Assembly: GCA_030037875.1 (NCBI GenBank)
Contig: JASHPV010000007.1
Coordinates: 31,833 to 95,832 of the forward strand
Direction of reading: 5' to 3'
DNA length: 64,000 bases
Origin: Thermoplasmata archaeon
GTDB taxonomy: Archaea; Thermoplasmatota; Thermoplasmata; Lutacidiplasmatales; UBA184
The notes under the pieces were generated by a model that searched no databases, was not told the origin of the DNA, and was given only the letters and a program-made list of their open reading frames with translations. Both the position numbers and the translations under genes were made by a program. The stretch's first letter is position 1. Each line of letters begins with the position of its first letter. Shown here one piece after another: positions 33,729-44,006 of the stretch.

Positions 33729-34148
33729 GTGGTCGACGACGAGATCCTGTCCCTGAGCGTTTTGCAGTTCGCGGGGAAAAGCTTCGACTACGAGTCGACC
33801 GTGAGCGTCGGCGGCACGGAGTACGCCGTCTTTGCCCGCACCGAAACCGAGACCGAGGCGAAGCTCCGGCCCGAGCTCGTCCGGATGCGGGTGGTGGTTC
33901 CTCGCGACTGGGTGGAATACGAGGAGGCCTCGGACACGCTCCAGCTCGTGGCGCCGGGGGGAACGGCCGGGCCGTCCCGACGGCGTGCGGCGGGCGCGAC
34001 GATGCTCGAGCCCGAGGAGTTCCGGGACCAGGGCATTGAGTGGCACCGCCTGACCCTCGCGGAGAAGCACCGCCTCTACGTGCCGAAGCGAGAGGAGGCC
34101 CGGCTCCTGTCGACCGAGGGCCGAACCGCCCTCGGCATTCCCTCCTGA
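33729..34148 (+). CDS. Conserved-looking protein of unknown function
   Basis: A 139-residue soluble, acidic protein that I do not recognise. The N-terminal part alternates hydrophobic and polar residues as in a beta-sheet domain (VLQFAGKSFDYESTVSVGGT, YAVFARTETE), followed by a helix-rich, charged C-terminal part (EPEEFRDQGIEWHRLTLAEK). No Cys, no membrane segment and no signal peptide. It has its own promoter-like box and starts with GTG 33729. It is convergent with top6A, whose stop lies 12 bp beyond. Confidence 0.7.
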   Translation: MVDDEILSLSVLQFAGKSFDYESTVSVGGTEYAVFARTETETEAKLRPELVRMRVVVPRDWVEYEEASDTLQLVAPGGTAGPSRRRAAGATMLEPEEFRDQGIEWHRLTLAEKHRLYVPKREEARLLSTEGRTALGIPS

Positions 34149-34160
34149 CCCCGCGCGTTC

Positions 34161-35294
34161 CTACAGCACGTTCATCTCGCCGAGCTTCTCGGGCAGGTAC
34201 GTCTCGGTGACGTAGTTGAGGCCGTACTTTGCCAGGGACTGCTGTTCGGCCTTCTTTCCGTTCTTGAGCATCAGGTCGATCTCGCTCCGCCAATCGGCGG
34301 TCCCGAACCGAGGGTCCGACTGCATCGCGTGGAGCGCCTTCGTGTCCTGCTCGGTGAGCGTGTCCGAGGGAAGCTCGTAGTTCTCGATGTCGGAGGCCGT
34401 CACGCCCAGGAATTCGGCGCCCGGGGTGGCCAGGTAGTGAGAAATGTGGGCGGTCTTGATGGCGCCGTAGGCGACCGAGGCGAAGATCCGGAACGACCAG
34501 GGGTCGCCGTCCGTGAAGACGACGACGGGAAGCTGGAGCTCCTCGTTGAGCCGCTTGAGGAAGCGGCGTGTCGACCGGGCGGGCTGGCCCTTGAGATGGA
34601 CGAGGAGCGCGTCCTGGTCCTCGTCGAAGCCGTTCTCCGCCAGGCGGTCGACCATGCCGCCGCATTCGATGGCCAGGACGAACTTGGCGCCGCACGCGTT
34701 GAACTTGATCTTCTCCTTCTCGACGTTGAACGGGAGCGCGTACCCGCCGTCCCCTACGTCGTCGCGGCAGTTGATCTTCTTGACCACGCCCTTGCGATTG
34801 GTCTCCTGGATGGTGAGGTCGCCGATCACCGAAGCGCCGTTCTCCTCGGGATGGAGCCGGAAGTCCTCCCTAAGGCGCGTGCAGAGCACCTCCAAGTCCT
34901 CGATCAAGAGGTTCGATTCGTCCTCGCTGTGGAACTTCGCGTCCTTCCACTGTTCCGAGATGTAGTACAGCTCCCGGAGCGTCGAGGTCTTTCGGTCCCG
35001 GGCCATCTCATGGATGAAATCGACCAGGTAGAAGGTGCGGAGCAGCATGAGCGCGCCATCGAGCTTGCGGGCCGACCGGGTGCCCGTACTGCGGCCGAGA
35101 CGCCAGACCCCCTCCTTGAGCTGGAACTGGATGTTCTGCTTGGTGCGGAGAGGCAGGCGCATCCGGGGGACCTCGCCCTTGGTCAGCTGGGCGTAGATCT
35201 GAGCGGCGAGCTCGAAGGTCGGCGCAAGAGCATCGAGGCGGGCCTCGGGCTCGTCAGTCGTCTTCTTCGAGCTCGGCGGCCTTTTCGGCGCCAT
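34161..35294 (-). CDS. top6A: DNA topoisomerase VI subunit A
   Basis: The Spo11-like DNA-cleaving subunit of the type IIB topoisomerase that decatenates and relaxes DNA. In 377 residues I see the catalytic tyrosine region [13 protein letters not shown] (Tyr110/111) and the Toprim acidic residues in VLAIECGGM and [14 protein letters not shown] 35294 places the start inside the end of top6B, a 41-nt overlap, so the two are translationally coupled. Eukaryotic Spo11 is homologous. Confidence 0.96.
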   Translation of the reverse strand: MAPKRPPSSKKTTDEPEARLDALAPTFELAAQIYAQLTKGEVPRMRLPLRTKQNIQFQLKEGVWRLGRSTGTRSARKLDGALMLLRTFYLVDFIHEMARDRKTSTLRELYYISEQWKDAKFHSEDESNLLIEDLEVLCTRLREDFRLHPEENGASVIGDLTIQETNRKGVVKKINCRDDVGDGGYALPFNVEKEKIKFNACGAKFVLAIECGGMVDRLAENGFDEDQDALLVHLKGQPARSTRRFLKRLNEELQLPVVVFTDGDPWSFRIFASVAYGAIKTAHISHYLATPGAEFLGVTASDIENYELPSDTLTEQDTKALHAMQSDPRFGTADWRSEIDLMLKNGKKAEQQSLAKYGLNYVTETYLPEKLGEMNVL

Positions 35295-37281
35295 CGTAGT
35301 CCACCTCCGGTTCCTCCGTCGTACCCGGCGCGACCACCCCGACGAGCTCCGCCGCCTCGGCGGCCTCGACGACCTGACGGGGCAAGCGAACGTCCCAGTC
35401 CCCCGGCAACGCGTCCGCACCGAGAAGGTGGGACTCGTCCACCCCGGCGATGTACCAATCGAAATCGGAGGCGTCGCCGTCGTGGCCCTTCGGCCAGCGG
35501 AGTCGAAGCTCGGTCTTTCCGTTGGGAGAGAGCTTTGGAAGGGTCCACCACATCCGGCCGAGCCCGACATCTACGCCGTCGGGAGGTGGGACCGGAGCGA
35601 GCTGGCCGGCCAGTTCGCTCGGCATTTCCGCGAAGACCTCGAGGACTCGTGCGCGCGGCGTGTAGTTGGTGATGGTCACGTCCAGTCCGGTGTCCTTCTC
35701 GGGGGAGGCGGTCTCCAGGGTGACCACGTTCATGATCTCGGTGATCACGGGTGTGAGGTCGGGCACCGGCTTGCCCACAAGGTGGCTGGATTTTTCGGCG
35801 ATCTGGGGAAGGATCCGACGGATGATCGTGAACTTCTCCGACGCGTACTCCCGCCGGATCTGACGGGAGATATGCGACTTCAGGTGGCGCGCCACCGCCT
35901 GGAGCGCCAGCTGGAGCTCCTTGAGGATCTCAGGGTCCTCGGCGACCGCCTCTTTTGACTCGCTCGTGAACGGGATGCGGGTCGAGGCGATGTGGACTAG
36001 CAGGATGCAGGGTCCCGCCGGCAGTCCTTGGCCGCCCCGCTGGTCGAGCCCGTAGCGGCGCCAATCGACCGACTCGACCGCCGCGGTGATCGCGCAGGCT
36101 CCCTGCTGGAAGAGCAGCGGGACCCGGTTCGCAAAGCGGAGGAGTTGCACGGGCTGGTCGGGCGGCAGCGATCCTCCGTAGACGAGGCCCACCTCGACGA
36201 GGAACGGCGAACCGCCCCGGATCTTCGGGGGCCGGCTGACGGGCGGGGCATAGAAGTCCGGCCGAAGTTCGCCGAGGACGTTGCGCAGTCCGCGCTTGAT
36301 GAGGACCGAACCGATCGGGGAGAGCGATTCCGCGGAGGGAGGGAGCAGCGTGACCGAATGAAGCGCAGAGAGGAGCGACTCCAGCTCGGGCCCGTGGACC
36401 GTCCCCGGGTCCTCCTTTCCCGTCAGCCCGGCCTTTGCGAGGATCTCCTTCAGCGCCCGTGGGGTCACCCCGGCGAGCCGTCGGGGGAGCGCCTCGGAGA
36501 GCTGCTTCTCCTTGGCCTGCTTCAGGATCGCGTTGAGCTCCCCCAGTTCGAGGCCGTACGGATGCGGGAGCACTTCCTTGGAGACCGGAGGCACCTCCGA
36601 CGAGGCGCGTTCGAAGGTGATGCGCGTACCATCGGGTTCGACCAGAACCAGCCGGGCGTGGGGATTCACGATCGCGGTCCCCCGGAGGTATTCGAGGGGA
36701 GACTGACGTCCTCGGACGTACTTCGCTTTCAGGACGAGGTCGACCCGGGTACCGTGCGGGCGATCCCAGAGCTCGAGGGCCTCGCTCACGACCTTCGGGA
36801 GGTTCCGCTGAGTATCGACCAGGATCTCGAGGACGTGCGCGGCTTCTTCTTCTTCGACCCTCGAGGTCACCTTGACGGGACGGGCGGTCGTGAGCCCCGC
36901 GTACAGGACCGCGGCGGAGATGCCGATGCCCTGCTGGCCGCGGGATTGGCGATGCGCGTGGAAACGGGACCCGTACAGGAGCCGGCCGAAGACGTTCGGA
37001 AGTTCGCGCTTGAGAATGCCCGGACCATTGTCGGAGACGACGATACGGTACCGGTCGGGGCCCGATTCGTCCTTGGAGATTTCGACCGATACGTCGGGAA
37101 GGACGCCGGCCTCTTCGCAGGCATCGAGCGCGTTGTCGACGGACTCCTTCACCGCGGTGAGAAGGGCCCGCTGCGGATTGTCGAAACCGAGGATCTGGCG
37201 GTTCCGTTCGAAGAATTCCGCGACGGAGATTTCTCGCTGTTTCGAGGCGAGTTGCTCGGCGAGCGTGGCGGTCCGACCCAT
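35254..37281 (-). CDS. top6B: DNA topoisomerase VI subunit B
   Basis: The GHKL ATPase subunit, 675 residues. ATP-binding motifs are the conserved Glu-Asn region [22 protein letters not shown], and [14 protein letters not shown] helix-two-turns-helix region, the transducer domain and a C-terminal immunoglobulin-like domain (about 550-660) follow, the last typical of the longer methanogen-type subunits. A TATA box 28 nt before ATG 37281 makes it the leaderless first gene of a two-gene operon. Confidence 0.96.
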   Translation of the reverse strand: MGRTATLAEQLASKQREISVAEFFERNRQILGFDNPQRALLTAVKESVDNALDACEEAGVLPDVSVEISKDESGPDRYRIVVSDNGPGILKRELPNVFGRLLYGSRFHAHRQSRGQQGIGISAAVLYAGLTTARPVKVTSRVEEEEAAHVLEILVDTQRNLPKVVSEALELWDRPHGTRVDLVLKAKYVRGRQSPLEYLRGTAIVNPHARLVLVEPDGTRITFERASSEVPPVSKEVLPHPYGLELGELNAILKQAKEKQLSEALPRRLAGVTPRALKEILAKAGLTGKEDPGTVHGPELESLLSALHSVTLLPPSAESLSPIGSVLIKRGLRNVLGELRPDFYAPPVSRPPKIRGGSPFLVEVGLVYGGSLPPDQPVQLLRFANRVPLLFQQGACAITAAVESVDWRRYGLDQRGGQGLPAGPCILLVHIASTRIPFTSESKEAVAEDPEILKELQLALQAVARHLKSHISRQIRREYASEKFTIIRRILPQIAEKSSHLVGKPVPDLTPVITEIMNVVTLETASPEKDTGLDVTITNYTPRARVLEVFAEMPSELAGQLAPVPPPDGVDVGLGRMWWTLPKLSPNGKTELRLRWPKGHDGDASDFDWYIAGVDESHLLGADALPGDWDVRLPRQVVEAAEAAELVGVVAPGTTEEPEVDYDGAEKAAELEEDD

Positions 37282-37304
37282 CGGCCGGCGTCGGTCCTCG
37301 CCGG

Positions 37305-37313
37305 GCTATAAGC
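37305..37313 (-). promoter_or_regulatory. TATA box of the topoisomerase VI operon
   Basis: GCTTATAGC on the minus strand is centred about 28 nt before top6B ATG 37281. Confidence 0.6.
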
Positions 37314-37370
37314 GCTGAGTTGGAGTCGCGGGGGTGAACGATGCGGGCCGTCCGGCGATGAACTGGGGCG

Positions 37371-38162
37371 CTAGGCGCTCACGTCCCGGAGGACGGGCCG
37401 GAACGGTCGCCACCGGGGTACCTCGTCGAGGTCGATCACGACCAGTTCGAGACGCTCTTCGGGCGCTCCGCCAGCGAGCCGGAGCGATTGGGTCGCCAGG
37501 GGTTCTCCCCGGGAATCCCATGCGCCAGAGCCGCCGCCGAACACCAGTCCGTCTTCCACGCCGACTCGGTTCACGTAGACCAGCGGACAGGCGTTCTCGA
37601 CGGCGCGCGCGGGGAGCACTTTCTCGAAAAGATTCTTCGAAGTGATGGGGGCCGCCGAGAGGACGACCAGCATGACCGCGGACCGGAGCGCCAGGTCTCG
37701 GGACACCTCGGGGAAAAAGGCATCGTAGCAGATCTCCACTCCGAGCCGATGCTTCCCCAAGGTCAGAGGAACGCTCGCGTCCGTCGGAGTGTAGATGCTG
37801 GCCTCCTCGAACGGTCCGAAGTTGGGCAGGTATCGCTTGACCTGGACCTGGATCGGGCCCTCGGGGCTGGCCAGAAGGGCCGCATTATGCACTTCGCCCG
37901 GTCGATCGCTCGACCGCCACGGGGCCCCGACGAGAATCCCGGCGTGGCGTTCCCGGGCCAGTGCCTCGATCCCCTCGATCGAGTGATCGCCGGCCACGAG
38001 CGCCATGCGGTGGACTCGGTCGCCGGGGGCGTAGCCGAAGAGGTACAGCTCCGGAAAGACGTAGAGGTCGGCGGGATGGGCGCGAACGACCTCGGCGAGC
38101 CGGCCGAGATTCGCCTCGAGGTCGCCTCGGCGGGGCGCGAGCTGGGCGAGCAGTACGTGCAT
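37371..38162 (-). CDS. Carbon-nitrogen hydrolase (nitrilase superfamily)
   Basis: A 263-residue single-domain amidase-type enzyme. The catalytic triad is visible as Glu in VFPELYLFGY, Lys in VKRYLPNFGPFEE and Cys in EICYDAFFPE. The sequence around the triad resembles the glutaminase domain of long NAD synthetases and NAD-independent amidases. The real substrate is not evident. The ATG at 38162 overlaps the stop of the upstream membrane-protein gene (ATGA). Since the NAD synthetase at 4623 is the ammonia form, a role as separate glutaminase is a speculation. Confidence 0.88.
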   Translation of the reverse strand: MHVLLAQLAPRRGDLEANLGRLAEVVRAHPADLYVFPELYLFGYAPGDRVHRMALVAGDHSIEGIEALARERHAGILVGAPWRSSDRPGEVHNAALLASPEGPIQVQVKRYLPNFGPFEEASIYTPTDASVPLTLGKHRLGVEICYDAFFPEVSRDLALRSAVMLVVLSAAPITSKNLFEKVLPARAVENACPLVYVNRVGVEDGLVFGGGSGAWDSRGEPLATQSLRLAGGAPEERLELVVIDLDEVPRWRPFRPVLRDVSA

Positions 38163-38620
38163 CAATAGAAGTGATGACGCACCGCGATGAGATAGATGAA
38201 GACGACGAGGACGATCACGAAGAGATACGTGATGGAATCCGTGAAGAACAGGTAGGCGAGGCCCAGGAACAGGAAGCCGACCATCAGATAGAACGCCCAG
38301 ACCTCCTGATGCCACAGGGCCGACGAGAGCAGGGCAATCACCGTTCCCAGAATGACGAGGACGGTCGCCCCGATGGGGTCTCCCACGTGGAAGATCACGA
38401 GCGATGACGGAACGAGCAGGCTCCCGTAGTACGCGAGGACGAAGAGGATCCCCGAGACGATCAGCAGCACCCCGAGAGCGGCGGTCACGAACGCGAGGAT
38501 GGCGACCCCGATCGGAAGGCTCGGCGGAGGCAGCTGTCGTTCCCAGATCGGCGGAAGGTGCTGCACGGTCGGCGGCCCATCGTCATCGTCCGGATCGGCG
38601 GCCGCGGCCGGTCGCGCCAT
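38162..38620 (-). CDS. Small four-helix membrane protein, function unknown
   Basis: A 152-residue protein with an acidic N-terminal tail (DPDDDDGPP) of about 35 residues and four hydrophobic helices (AILAFVTAALGVLLIVSG, SLVIFHVGD region, TVLVILGTVIALLSSALW, YLFVIVLVVFIYLIAV). I do not recognise the family; the helix pattern resembles small archaeal DUF-type membrane proteins. ATG 38620 is used; GTG 38632 is in frame and only 5 bp from a perfect palindrome. The gene overlaps the hydrolase gene by 1 codon. Confidence 0.75.
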   Translation of the reverse strand: MARPAAAADPDDDDGPPTVQHLPPIWERQLPPPSLPIGVAILAFVTAALGVLLIVSGILFVLAYYGSLLVPSSLVIFHVGDPIGATVLVILGTVIALLSSALWHQEVWAFYLMVGFLFLGLAYLFFTDSITYLFVIVLVVFIYLIAVRHHFY

Positions 38621-38637
38621 TTGACGAGCCACGAGGT

Positions 38638-38657
38638 CCTCGCACCGAGGTGCGAGG
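38638..38657. promoter_or_regulatory. Perfect 9-2-9 palindrome upstream of membrane-protein gene
   Basis: CCTCGCACC and GGTGCGAGG flank GA. It sits in the 85-bp gap between the GGPP synthase stop (38706) and the membrane-protein start (38620). It could be an operator for the following two-gene unit or a stem-loop terminator for the lipid genes, but no T-run follows. Confidence 0.55.
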
Positions 38658-38705
38658 GCAAAACGGTCGGGGACCTATCAAGTAGGTTTCGCTCGAGTGG
38701 CGTGC

Positions 38706-39764
38706 TCAGTAGCGGCGCGAAGCGGCCGCGCGTGCGAGGCGCTCGAGGAGCGAGCGATAGGGTCCCACTGGCAGGGGCGCGAGGGCGCGGATCGCGGTGG
38801 CGGCCCAATGGTGTCCCTCGGCCTCGACGAGCGCGGGGGCGGGCGTTTGGTCGGTCAACGTGCGCAGCTTGAGGAGCTCCCGGGGCCGCTTTTCCCGCCG
38901 GGCGAACAGGCGCTCGTACTCGAGCTTCGCGCGACCCTCGAGGTGTTGATACGCCTCGATCGACAGCAGGGTGGGGTTCCCCTCGCGGAAGTCGGCGTAG
39001 AGCGGCTTTCCGAGCAGGTCCGGTTCCCCGTATGCGTCCAGCAGGTCGTCGCGCAGCTGGAACGCGATGCCGACGGCCCTCCCGTAGGCCGCCAGCGCCT
39101 CCACGACGGGCGCCGGCGAGCCCGCAATGTCTCCCACGCTCGCCAGCGCCGCCGACACGATGGTGGCGGTCTTCCGCGTGACGATGCGGAGGTACTGGTC
39201 CCGGCCAACGGTCAGGTCAAAGCGTCCCGATTCCTGGAGCACCTCGCCCTCCGCCAGGTTCGCGCAGGCTTCCCCGCATCGGAGGATGATCGATTGGGGA
39301 TATTCCGACGCGAGCTCGAAGGCCCGTACGTACAGGTAATCCCCGGCGACGATCGCCGACGGCAGTCCAAAGGCCCGCAGGACGGACGGCCGCCCGCGGC
39401 GCTGGTCGGCGTGGTCGATCACGTCGTCGTGGATCAGCGAGGCGGTGTGGATCAACTGGAATGCCGCGGCGAGGGCATGCACGGGTTTCGTCGAGGTGGC
39501 GCCGAGGGCCCGGTGGGCGGCCGCCATGAGCAAGGGCCGAAGCCGCTTGCCCCCGGTGGTGCACGCGTACAGCACCGCCTCGGTGAGCGGGGGATAGTCC
39601 GAGGGGAGGACGCTCCGGAGCCGTTCCTCGATCCCGCTGAGGTCCTCGGCGAGCTCAGGCAGCAGGCCGCCTAGCTCGAAAAACGCCTCGGCGCCGAACG
39701 CCCGGCTGACCAGGACCTCCAGCGGCACCTCGGGGGCCAGCGTCGCGTCGGCGGGGCTCGTCAC
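38706..39764 (-). CDS. Polyprenyl (geranylgeranyl) diphosphate synthase
   Basis: Makes the C20 or longer prenyl chain for archaeal ether lipids. The 352-residue trans-prenyltransferase has the two aspartate-rich motifs, DDVID at 113-117 and DDLLD at 239-243, plus [12 protein letters not shown] 39764 is chosen because it overlaps the reductase stop in a GTGA junction; the frame is open to GTG 39794, which would give a 34-nt overlap. It follows the geranylgeranyl reductase gene, so chain synthesis and saturation genes are coupled. Confidence 0.92.
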   Translation of the reverse strand: MTSPADATLAPEVPLEVLVSRAFGAEAFFELGGLLPELAEDLSGIEERLRSVLPSDYPPLTEAVLYACTTGGKRLRPLLMAAAHRALGATSTKPVHALAAAFQLIHTASLIHDDVIDHADQRRGRPSVLRAFGLPSAIVAGDYLYVRAFELASEYPQSIILRCGEACANLAEGEVLQESGRFDLTVGRDQYLRIVTRKTATIVSAALASVGDIAGSPAPVVEALAAYGRAVGIAFQLRDDLLDAYGEPDLLGKPLYADFREGNPTLLSIEAYQHLEGRAKLEYERLFARREKRPRELLKLRTLTDQTPAPALVEAEGHHWAATAIRALAPLPVGPYRSLLERLARAAASRRY

Positions 39765-40864
39765 GAGCTCACCCACCCCAGGCGCGGGGGCCACCGTAGG
39801 CGCATCATGGCATCGAGACCCGGCCCCCCAATATATCTCATTCCCGCGGCGACGAGCACGTCGTGCTCGATGAAACGGTCCATAAATCGCTTAATACGGT
39901 ACGCCCGCGCCAGCGGCTCGGCAAGGTGAGCCCGCCAGAGCCGGTCATACTCCGCCAGCGGAACCCCGTCGCCGACATGCCGGGCGGCCGCCACGCCGGC
40001 ATCCCGTCCGGACAGTACGGCGGTCGGGATCCCTCCGCCATTGGTCGCCATGACGAGATTGGCGGCGTCGCCAGCAAAGATCGCGCGTCCGCTCACGGCG
40101 CTGGTCGGGGGCGGGCCGAGCGGGACCCACCATCGGGTCCGGTCGGAGACGGCGCCCCACTCCTCTCGGCCGACGAACTGGTTGAGCAGGCCGTCGAGTC
40201 CGCGGCCGTTCGGGATGCGAGAAACCCCTAGGCCCACGTTCGCGTCGTGAGCACGTGGGAACCTCCAGGCGTAACCCCCGGGCGCGAGCCGACCGAAGAA
40301 GAGCTCGATATCCGGGGAAGGGTCACTGGCAACGGTCGCGGTGATCATCCGGAACATTTCGCGGTACGGGGAGAATCCGACGCTGCGACCGACGGTCGAG
40401 AGCGGGCCGTCGGCTCCCACGATCACGCGCGCCTGCACTCGTTCCCCGCCCGCGAACTCGACCACGTCGTCCTGCACCCGGGTGACGCCACGGGGAAAGC
40501 GGAGCTCCGCGCCTTCCCCTTCCGCGTCCAGCGCGAGTCGTTTGTCGTAGGCTCTCCGGGACACCACGTACCCGGCGAGCGGGGAACGGAACCGGTGTCC
40601 ATATGGTGAAACGCACACGAGCGTACGTGTCTCTTGCAAGATCGTCTCCGAGGGAACCTCGTACGCCTCCCGGATGATCTCGGGGCAGGGGAACAGATCG
40701 GCGAGCTCGTTCGGGGCGGGCAGGAACTCCCCGCATTGGACGGGCTGACCGAGCTCGGGCCGCTGGTCGACCAGAAGCGTACGGGCCCCGCCCCGGGCGG
40801 CGAACCGGGCGGCGGTGGAGCCGGCCGGCCCGCTTCCGACCACCACGACGTCGAAGCGCTCCAC
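39761..40864 (-). CDS. Geranylgeranyl reductase family flavoprotein
   Basis: Saturates the isoprenoid chains of archaeal lipids (digeranylgeranylglycerophospholipid reductase-like). The 367-residue FAD enzyme has the dinucleotide fold [17 protein letters not shown] (GxGPAG at 10-15), the family motif [23 protein letters not shown], and [18 protein letters not shown]. The start is GTG 40864, 21 bp after the nuoN stop, so it may be the twelfth gene of the nuo operon; a weak TATA-like CTTTAAGC overlaps the nuoN stop. Confidence 0.9.
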   Translation of the reverse strand: MERFDVVVVGSGPAGSTAARFAARGGARTLLVDQRPELGQPVQCGEFLPAPNELADLFPCPEIIREAYEVPSETILQETRTLVCVSPYGHRFRSPLAGYVVSRRAYDKRLALDAEGEGAELRFPRGVTRVQDDVVEFAGGERVQARVIVGADGPLSTVGRSVGFSPYREMFRMITATVASDPSPDIELFFGRLAPGGYAWRFPRAHDANVGLGVSRIPNGRGLDGLLNQFVGREEWGAVSDRTRWWVPLGPPPTSAVSGRAIFAGDAANLVMATNGGGIPTAVLSGRDAGVAAARHVGDGVPLAEYDRLWRAHLAEPLARAYRIKRFMDRFIEHDVLVAAGMRYIGGPGLDAMMRLRWPPRLGWVSS

Positions 40865-40885
40865 GTCCCGCCACGCCGCCGGAGC

Positions 40886-42526
40886 TTAAAGGACCTGAAG
40901 CAGGTGGTTGACGGCCATCTGGAAGCTCGCGAGGACCGGTTGCGGGTACACCCCGAAGGCGAAGATGATCGCCACGGCCACGCCGATCGCGGCGGCGCGT
41001 CCGTAGCCGATGCCCCCGACACCGAGCAGGGGTGGGTCGGACCCGCCGGCCACCGCGCCGGCGGGGATGGGCACCACCACCGCCTCACCCTTCTCCATGT
41101 ACATGACCCGTAGGACCCGGGCGTAGTAGAACACCGAGAGCGCGCTGTTGAGCAGCCCCGCGACCGCGAGCCAGACGAACCAGCCCTGCGCCTGAACGGC
41201 CGCGGAAAAGAGCACGAACTTCGCCACGAACCCGACCGTCAAGGGGATGCCGGCGAGCGACAGGAGCATCACGGCGAAGGAGGCGCCTAGGAAGGGGAAG
41301 CGGAGGCCCACTCCCTTCCAGTCCGTGATCCGGCTGCCGACGCCGAGCCCCGCGACGGCCCCCACGACGATGAACGCGCCGGCCTTCATGAAGATGTGAG
41401 CGAAGATCAGGAGCACGGCGCCCGCGACGGCCGGGGACGTGGCCACGGCGAGGCCGATGAGCATGTAGCCGGCCTGGGAGATGCTCGAGTAGGCGAGCAT
41501 CCGCTTCATCTCCGTTTGCTGGAGCGCGAGGACGTTCCCGACCGTCATCGTCACGACGGCCATCACCCCAAACACGACCTGCAGGGGAAGGCCGAAGTGG
41601 ACGATCAGGACATGGAACCCCACGGGAATAGGGGGGAGGCCGGGGGGTGCGCGCCCTGAGAGGAGGATGGGCACGAGGAAGACCAAGAAGTAGCCGAAAA
41701 GGCCCACTTTTTTGCTGCCGCCGGCGAGAAACGCCGAGACATCGGAGGGGGCTCCGTCGTAGACGTCCACCGCCCACGCATGGAACGGAACGACCGTGAC
41801 CTTGAACCCGATGCCGACGACGAGGAAGCCGTACCCCAACAGCGCGATCGAGGTCGCGCCGAGAAGCGGGGGCGGAAAATGGGTGTTGTAGAGTATCGGT
41901 CCGCCGAGGGTCGCGAGGCTCGTGGTCCCGTAGACTGAAAAGAGCAGCGAGGCGCCAAAGAACGAGAGCGCCGCCGAAAGGGCGCCGATGATGTACATCT
42001 TCATCGCCGCCTCGAGGCCGCGCGGGTCCCGTCGAGTGTAACCCACGAGCAGGTACGTCGAGATGCCGGTGATCTCGATCGACAAGAGGAGAAAGATCAG
42101 GTCCGCCGAGAAGGCGGCCAGGGTCATCCCCAGCGTCGCGATCAGGAGGAGGCCGAAGAAGATCGCGGCACCCTTTTGGTCGGAAGGATGCGACAGGGAC
42201 GCCAGAGAGACGAGCAGCGCGGAGGTGAGAAAGATCGCTTGGAAGACCAGTCCGAAGCTGGTCACGGCGACCAGCGAGCCGCCAAGGAGCGTCCAGGGCG
42301 CGTTGACGACCCCCGCGGGCACGGTCGCCAGCGACGCCAGCGGCGCGAACCGGAGGTCGGCGAGCACGCCGACCAGCGCGACGACGATGGCGACCGTCGC
42401 GAGCCCGCCGAACAGCTCGACCCGCCGGTCGCGAAGGATCCCGAGGGAGTCCAGGAGGAAGATCAGGAGCGCCGCGCCCAGCAGGAACAGTTCCGGGACG
42501 AACACGGTCCACGCGAGCGCGGTCAT
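40886..42526 (-). CDS. nuoN: Complex I-like proton-pumping subunit N
   Basis: An antiporter-like membrane subunit of 546 residues with about 14 helices. Functional segments include the lysines of the proton path in LLSIEITGISTYLLVGYTRRDP and FKVTVVPFHAWAVDVYDGAPSDVSAFLAGGSKKVGLF. It forms the middle of the membrane arm. It starts at ATG 42526, 13 bp after nuoM, and is the last nuo gene of the operon. Confidence 0.95.
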   Translation of the reverse strand: MTALAWTVFVPELFLLGAALLIFLLDSLGILRDRRVELFGGLATVAIVVALVGVLADLRFAPLASLATVPAGVVNAPWTLLGGSLVAVTSFGLVFQAIFLTSALLVSLASLSHPSDQKGAAIFFGLLLIATLGMTLAAFSADLIFLLLSIEITGISTYLLVGYTRRDPRGLEAAMKMYIIGALSAALSFFGASLLFSVYGTTSLATLGGPILYNTHFPPPLLGATSIALLGYGFLVVGIGFKVTVVPFHAWAVDVYDGAPSDVSAFLAGGSKKVGLFGYFLVFLVPILLSGRAPPGLPPIPVGFHVLIVHFGLPLQVVFGVMAVVTMTVGNVLALQQTEMKRMLAYSSISQAGYMLIGLAVATSPAVAGAVLLIFAHIFMKAGAFIVVGAVAGLGVGSRITDWKGVGLRFPFLGASFAVMLLSLAGIPLTVGFVAKFVLFSAAVQAQGWFVWLAVAGLLNSALSVFYYARVLRVMYMEKGEAVVVPIPAGAVAGGSDPPLLGVGGIGYGRAAAIGVAVAIIFAFGVYPQPVLASFQMAVNHLLQVL

Positions 42527-42539
42527 CGGGCGCCTCCGC

Positions 42540-44003
42540 TCATGGCAGGCCCGCCACCGGCGACAGCTGGATGAAATGGACCAGCAGGTTCGGGAGAATC
42601 CCGTAGAGGACGGTCAGCACGACGAGCACTCCCATCGCAAAGGCCTCGGCGTACGGGAGGTCGTGGGCGCCCGCGGGAATCCCTTTCGGCTGGCCGAACA
42701 GGAGCCGCTGCATCATCCAGATGTAGAAGGCCGCCGTGACGACCAGGGTCAACAGCGGGATCAGCACCCAGTAGCCGAGCTTGTCCCAGGTGGCGAGCAG
42801 GGCCGTGAATTCGGCGGGGAAGCTGATCAGCGCCGGCAGACCTAGCGACGCGAGGGCGCCGGTCATCGTCATCGTGGACAGCGCCGGGGCCGTCGGAGTG
42901 ATGCCGCCGACGGAGGCCAGGTCGCGGCTTCCGAAGGTGTGGTGGACGCTGCCGGACACCATGAAGAGGAGAGCGCTGACGATGCCATGGGCGAACATCA
43001 GCAGGACCGCGGCGAGAAGGCCGAGAGAGGAATAGAGGGCGATCGCAAGGAGGACGATGCCCATGTGGTTGATCGACGAGAACGCGACGAGCCGTTTCAG
43101 GTCCCGTTGGGCGAGCGAGACGCCCGCTCCCCAGACGATGGAGGCGAACGCGACCGCGTAGAGGATCCACTGCACGTGCGCGAGGCCGGTCGGCAGGATC
43201 TCGAGACCCCAGCGGATGAGCCCGTAGCCTCCGAGTTTGAGGAGGAGGCCCGCTAGCAACACCGAGCCCCCGGTCGGCGCTTCCACATGGGCGTCGGGAA
43301 GCCAGGTATGGAAGGGAACGATCGGGAACTTCACGCCGAATCCGAAGAAGAGGGAGAGGAACAGCACGATCTGCGTCGGCACCGCGAGGGCCGACGCCGA
43401 GCCCGCGAGGCTGGCGAAGTCGAGCGAGGGGCTATGGGAATAGAACGCGGTGACCAGCAAGGCCACCAACATCGTCACCGAGGCGACGTGGGTGTAGATG
43501 AAGAACTTGAGCGCCGCGTATCGCCGGCGCGGTCCGCCCCAGAACCCGATGAGGAAGAACATCGGGATCAGGACCACTTCCCAGAACACGAAGAACAACA
43601 GCACGTCGAGGGCGACGAAGACGCCGAAGCATCCCAGGCAGGTGAGCAGGACCAGGCCGAACCAGGCCCCGGGCTCCCTGCGCTCGGTCCACGAGTACGC
43701 CACCGTGACGGCCTGAAGGATCCCGGTGAGTAGGATCAGGACGAGCGAGATGCCGTCGATGCCGACCGTGTAGTTGACGTGGAGCCAGGCAACCTGGATC
43801 CAGGGGTAGCTCTCCGACTCCGCGAAATGGGTCGGGGCGACCGCGACGGCCGGCCAGGAGAACTGGAGGAACATGACGGCGATCTCCACGAGGAACGCCG
43901 CCGAAACCCCGGCGGCGACATACCGGGCCCGCGGGCCGGAGAAGAACGTGATGACGGTCCCGACGAACAGGGTCGCGAGAGTGAGCGAGAGGATCGGCAG
44001 CAT
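42540..44003 (-). CDS. nuoM: Complex I-like proton-pumping subunit M
   Basis: A 487-residue antiporter-like subunit with about 14 helices. Marker segments are FFVFWEVVLIPMFFLIGFWGG, FPIVPFHTWLPDAHVEAPTGGSVLLAG and INHMGIVLLAIA. It lies between nuoL and nuoN in the membrane arm. ATG 44003 is only 3 bp from the nuoL stop. Confidence 0.95.
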   Translation of the reverse strand: MLPILSLTLATLFVGTVITFFSGPRARYVAAGVSAAFLVEIAVMFLQFSWPAVAVAPTHFAESESYPWIQVAWLHVNYTVGIDGISLVLILLTGILQAVTVAYSWTERREPGAWFGLVLLTCLGCFGVFVALDVLLFFVFWEVVLIPMFFLIGFWGGPRRRYAALKFFIYTHVASVTMLVALLVTAFYSHSPSLDFASLAGSASALAVPTQIVLFLSLFFGFGVKFPIVPFHTWLPDAHVEAPTGGSVLLAGLLLKLGGYGLIRWGLEILPTGLAHVQWILYAVAFASIVWGAGVSLAQRDLKRLVAFSSINHMGIVLLAIALYSSLGLLAAVLLMFAHGIVSALLFMVSGSVHHTFGSRDLASVGGITPTAPALSTMTMTGALASLGLPALISFPAEFTALLATWDKLGYWVLIPLLTLVVTAAFYIWMMQRLLFGQPKGIPAGAHDLPYAEAFAMGVLVVLTVLYGILPNLLVHFIQLSPVAGLP

Positions 44004-44006
44004 GGC

